The notes beneath the pieces are model-generated. The model saw only the letters and a list, made by a program, of their open reading frames with translations. It ran no database searches and had not been told where the DNA came from. DNA of 8,563 nt from Christensenella sp. UBA767. GTDB taxonomy: Bacteria; Bacillota; Clostridia; Christensenellales; CAG-917. Positions 5,834-8,563 of this stretch are shown here, piece after piece. Both the position numbers and the translations under genes were made by a program. Every line of letters begins with the position of its first letter. The stretch's first letter is position 1. Where the stretch lies: contig DBJV01000077.1 in assembly GCA_002297185.1 (NCBI GenBank), forward strand, positions 2,899 to 11,461, written 5' to 3'.

Positions 5834-6184
5834 ATGTCACTTACAACTTCAAACAAATTTGGCAAGATTTCCATAAGCGAAGAGGCTATGCAAACCGTTG
5901 CAAGCCATACCGCTCAGGACTGTTATGGCGTGGTAGATTTGGTATCACGTCGTTTCAGCGATAACATCGGTCAACTTTGGGGCAAATCACAACTCGGCAA
6001 AGGCGCGGTGGTGCAAACCGTCGATAACCTTATCTACGTCGAGTTGTTTGTCGTTTTGAAGGTGGGTGTAAACATTGAAGCAGTAAAAAAGTCCCTTGCG
6101 GATGCAGTCAAGTTCTCGCTTGAAACGTTTACGGGTATGCGTGTTAAGCGCGTTCACGTCAACGTCGTGGGTATCCGCGTGTAA
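5834..6184 (+). CDS. Asp23/Gls24 family envelope-stress protein (YloU-like)
   Basis: A 116-residue protein of the Asp23 (DUF322) family. The family pattern is visible: an N-terminal GKISISEEAMQTVASHTAQDCYGVVDL (about residues 10-36), a beta-strand-rich centre (IYVELFVVLKVGVNI, 67-81) and the end MRVKRVHVNVVGIRV. There is no signal peptide or membrane segment. Asp23 of Staphylococcus aureus is membrane-associated through a partner, and the family is linked to cell-envelope homeostasis; the exact role of the YloU branch is not settled. The gene lies directly before fakA, as in B. subtilis and most Firmicutes, with a 14-base gap, so they are surely cotranscribed. That steady pairing with a fatty-acid kinase suggests a link to membrane lipids, which is inference. 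AAGG at 5823-5826 with a 7-base spacer is a modest ribosome binding site. Confidence 0.93.
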   Translation: MSLTTSNKFGKISISEEAMQTVASHTAQDCYGVVDLVSRRFSDNIGQLWGKSQLGKGAVVQTVDNLIYVELFVVLKVGVNIEAVKKSLADAVKFSLETFTGMRVKRVHVNVVGIRV

Positions 6185-6198
6185 GGTTATACGATAAA

Positions 6199-7851
6199 AT
6201 GAATAGAATTGACGGATTAAAATTCAAAGAGATGCTGGCAGGCGGCGTTAAGGCTCTGGAAATGAACAGGACTATCGTTGACGAACTCAACGTATTTCCC
6301 GTTCCCGACGGCGATACAGGCACTAATATGTCATTGACGCTTGCATCGGCTATGCGTGAGGCAAACGCTTGTGGGTCTTTGCTCATCGACGAAATCGCAA
6401 TGGCGTTTTCAAAAGGCGCGTTGAGAGGCGCAAGAGGGAACTCGGGCGTTATATCTTCGCAAATTTTCAGAGGGTTCGCCGTTGCGCTGGAAGGCAAGGC
6501 GGACTTGACTCCAAAGACTTTTGCAGAGTGTCTCAAAAAAGGTACGGAGATCGCATACGGCGCCGTTACCAAACCCAAGGAAGGCACTATTCTCACAGTC
6601 GTGAGAGTTATGGCGGAAGAGGCCGCGTCGGCAAGTAGAGGCAAGAAGGTCGAATTCGAGACTTTCCTTAAACGCGTTATCGACGCCGGCGAGCAAATAC
6701 TCCAAAAAACGCCCGATATGTTGCCCGTTCTCAAGAAAGCAGGCGTTGTTGACGCAGGCGGAAGAGGACTTGTAACCGTATTTGACGGTATGTATCGCAC
6801 GCTCGTGGGCGAGGAACTCGTCCTCATTAGCGGCGGAAAGGTGCAAGAAACCGATTTTGCCGAAATTAAGAGCGTCGGGGAATTCGATCCGCTTGAAAAC
6901 GATTACGAGCATATTACGTTCCAATATTGCACGGAATATTTCATTACGCACCTCAAAAACGAGGTTACGGACGCTGCAATCGATAAATATCGCGATTATC
7001 TCACCACAATCGGCGATTGCGTGCTTGTTATCGGCGATACTGACCTTGTGAAAACGCACGTACACACAAATCACCCCGATAGAGCGCTTAAAGCGGCTCT
7101 CAATCTCGGTGAACTCGACGGCGTCAAAATCGAGAATATGCTCGAACAAAACCGCAAAATCCACGCTAACGACAAGCCAGAAGAGGAAGTCGAACTCAAG
7201 GATTACGCAATGGTATCCATCTGCTCGGGCGACGGTATGGCAAATATATTCAAAGATTTGATGGTGGATATCATCGTCGAGGGCGGTCAAACTATGAATC
7301 CGAGCGTTGACGATATCCTCAAAGCCGTCAACGAGGCAAACGCCAAAAACGTGTTTATTTTGCCGAACAACTCAAATATCATTCTTGCCGCAAATCAAGC
7401 GAAAGAGCTTGCAAAGGCGCAAGTTTTCGTGATTCCGACCACGAATATGCCGCAAGGTATCTCCGCATCGCTGATGTTTGACGCAGACAGCACGCCGGAG
7501 GAGAATTACGAGAGCATGTGCGAGGCTATAAAGAGCATCGAGTGCGCTGAGGTAACTCACGCCGTGCGCTCTACGAGAATGAATAGATTTTCCGTAAAAG
7601 AGGGCGATATAATCGGTATTTGCGACAAAAAGTTGGTGGCGAAAGGCTCCGACGTTGAGCAAACTACGCTTGATACGATCGAAAAACTCGCAAAAGGAAA
7701 AGATATGTTGTCCGTGTATTTCGGTCAAGACGTTACGCAAGAAGAGGCAGACGCACTTATGCAAAAAGTTGCCGACGAGTACGATTGGCTGGAAACCGCG
7801 TGCTATAGAGGCGGTCAACCGCATTATTACTACATACTTTCGGCTGAATGA
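6199..7851 (+). CDS. fakA: Fatty acid kinase subunit FakA (DhaL/DegV-like, YloV family)
   Basis: Catalytic subunit that uses ATP to phosphorylate fatty acids held by a separate FakB (DegV-family) protein, feeding acyl-phosphate to PlsX/PlsY phospholipid synthesis. The 550 residues match full-length FakA. The N-terminal DhaL-type kinase domain (1 to about 200) carries NVFPVPDGDTGTNMS (31-45), whose Asp37 and Asp39 bind magnesium-ATP, then RGARGNSG (76-83), KPKEGT (125-130) and DAGGRG (185-190). The middle domain shows a conserved Cys in FQYCTEYF (Cys244) and HVH (287-289). The C-terminal DegV-like part (about 330-550) includes ILPNNSNI and IPTTNMPQG. No fakB is in the window; it is usually unlinked. 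The ribosome binding site is weak (AAGG about 12 bases upstream), so coupling with the preceding gene may matter. Motifs and synteny make the assignment firm. Confidence 0.95.
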   Translation: MNRIDGLKFKEMLAGGVKALEMNRTIVDELNVFPVPDGDTGTNMSLTLASAMREANACGSLLIDEIAMAFSKGALRGARGNSGVISSQIFRGFAVALEGKADLTPKTFAECLKKGTEIAYGAVTKPKEGTILTVVRVMAEEAASASRGKKVEFETFLKRVIDAGEQILQKTPDMLPVLKKAGVVDAGGRGLVTVFDGMYRTLVGEELVLISGGKVQETDFAEIKSVGEFDPLENDYEHITFQYCTEYFITHLKNEVTDAAIDKYRDYLTTIGDCVLVIGDTDLVKTHVHTNHPDRALKAALNLGELDGVKIENMLEQNRKIHANDKPEEEVELKDYAMVSICSGDGMANIFKDLMVDIIVEGGQTMNPSVDDILKAVNEANAKNVFILPNNSNIILAANQAKELAKAQVFVIPTTNMPQGISASLMFDADSTPEENYESMCEAIKSIECAEVTHAVRSTRMNRFSVKEGDIIGICDKKLVAKGSDVEQTTLDTIEKLAKGKDMLSVYFGQDVTQEEADALMQKVADEYDWLETACYRGGQPHYYYILSAE

Positions 7852-7852
7852 T

Positions 7853-8563
7853 ATGTTGCAACTCAAAGATATAAAAGGCGTCGGCGACGCAACGGTGAAA
7901 AAACTTCACGACCTTGGCATCAATAGCGTGTTCGAGGTCTTTTCATTTTTGCCGAGAAAATATATCGATTTGCAAAGCCCTGTGAAAGTGCTGGACGCTC
8001 CGCAAAATCAACTTTGCCTTCTCGAAGGGCGAGTCGAGAAGGTGGGCGAAGTATCGCCGAGAGGAAAAAGATCCTTTTACGTTACGTTCAGCGACAATCT
8101 TTCAAACAACAAAACTTATTTTAAGGCAACGTTTTTCAATATGCCGTTTTTGCATGACGGATTTCAGGTTGGGCAAAATTATAGAATGCTCACAAGGCTG
8201 ACGTCGGATAGAGGCGCGCTTAACGTCGTAAATCCGTCGCTCGAAAAGATAGAGAAGATATCAAAACTCGACGGCATTTACACCGTATATCCGCTCAAAA
8301 ACGTTATGGGGCAGAATGCATATAAGAATATAGTTTATTCTGCACTCGACACTCTTCAAAGCGTAAAGTACGAGGGAAGTCTTGCAAAAATCAACAAAGA
8401 TATGGCGACGTGCTTTGAACTGGCACATTGTCCGCAAAGCCTCGATATTGCGGAAAGAGCGGTGAAATCTCTCGCATCTCTTGATATTGCCATTGTGCTT
8501 TCAATTTACAGAAAACTACGCAATAACGGCAGAAAAGAGAGAAAAGTATTTTATAATTTAGCC
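7853..8563 (+). CDS. recG: ATP-dependent DNA helicase RecG, N-terminal part (3' truncated by window)
   Basis: The frame opens at ATG 7853, one base after the fakA stop, and stays open for 237 codons to the window edge. The N-terminus LKDIKGVGDATVKKLHDLGI followed by LPRKYIDL is the RecG opening. The wedge OB-fold follows (LEGRVEKVGEVSPRGKRSFY, about 61-80, and the later strands ending in NVVNPSLE), then IYTVYPLKNVMGQNAYKN (about 141-158) and the ELAHCPQSLDIAERAV linker (about 188-203). These match RecG order, though with more sequence drift than the other genes here. RecG binds branched DNA and regresses stalled replication forks. The helicase motifs that would confirm activity lie beyond the edge. 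No clear ribosome binding site precedes the start, so translation is probably coupled to fakA. The usual sdaAB/sdaAA genes between fakA and recG in Bacillus are absent. Confidence 0.92.
   Translation, partial: MLQLKDIKGVGDATVKKLHDLGINSVFEVFSFLPRKYIDLQSPVKVLDAPQNQLCLLEGRVEKVGEVSPRGKRSFYVTFSDNLSNNKTYFKATFFNMPFLHDGFQVGQNYRMLTRLTSDRGALNVVNPSLEKIEKISKLDGIYTVYPLKNVMGQNAYKNIVYSALDTLQSVKYEGSLAKINKDMATCFELAHCPQSLDIAERAVKSLASLDIAIVLSIYRKLRNNGRKERKVFYNLA

Overview
The window is chromosomal core DNA from a Gram-positive, endospore-forming bacterium of the Firmicutes (Bacillota), probably class Clostridia. The evidence is the gene order. def, fmt, rsmB, rlmN, rsgA, rpe, spoVM, rpmB (opposite strand), an asp23-family gene, fakA and recG follow the conserved Firmicutes block best known from the Bacillus subtilis yloO-yloV region. 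No mobile element, phage gene, CRISPR array, tRNA or rRNA is visible. I found no exotic undescribed system. The most informative item is a 30-codon gene, 5243-5335, that I read as spoVM.

Layout. Bases 1-3394 hold the tail of def, then fmt, rsmB and rlmN, joined by overlapping or near-overlapping stop/start codons as one translationally coupled unit. A 215-base gap (3395-3609) follows; in many Firmicutes this spot holds the phosphatase/kinase pair stp-prkC, which is absent here. The gap carries a good sigma-A-type promoter (3413-3441) for a second unit, rsgA-rpe, which ends at a strong intrinsic terminator (5157-5187). The spoVM-like gene then stands alone with its own ribosome binding site. 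It converges on rpmB, which is on the minus strand with its own terminator (5440-5479) and promoter (5731-5759). From the same divergent promoter region the plus-strand unit asp23-like, fakA, recG starts; recG runs off the right edge. thiN (usual between rpe and spoVM in Bacillus) and sdaAB/sdaAA (usual between fakA and recG there) are also absent.

How the genes fit together. The first unit supports translation: formylation and deformylation of initiator Met (Fmt, Def) and rRNA methylation (RsmB on 16S, RlmN on 23S rRNA). RsgA is a GTPase for 30S maturation and RpmB is ribosomal protein L28. Rpe belongs to the pentose phosphate pathway. FakA phosphorylates fatty acids bound to a separate FakB protein, and the Asp23-family protein is probably envelope-associated. 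RecG rescues stalled replication forks. SpoVM, if correct, marks the mother-cell face of the forespore membrane to start spore coat assembly, so the organism should be a sporulator or descend from one.

Oddities worth a second look are the spoVM-like gene, the missing stp-prkC, and substitutions in otherwise invariant motifs of RsgA (Asn for the usual His in the switch I loop, Cys for Pro in DTPGF) and of Rpe.
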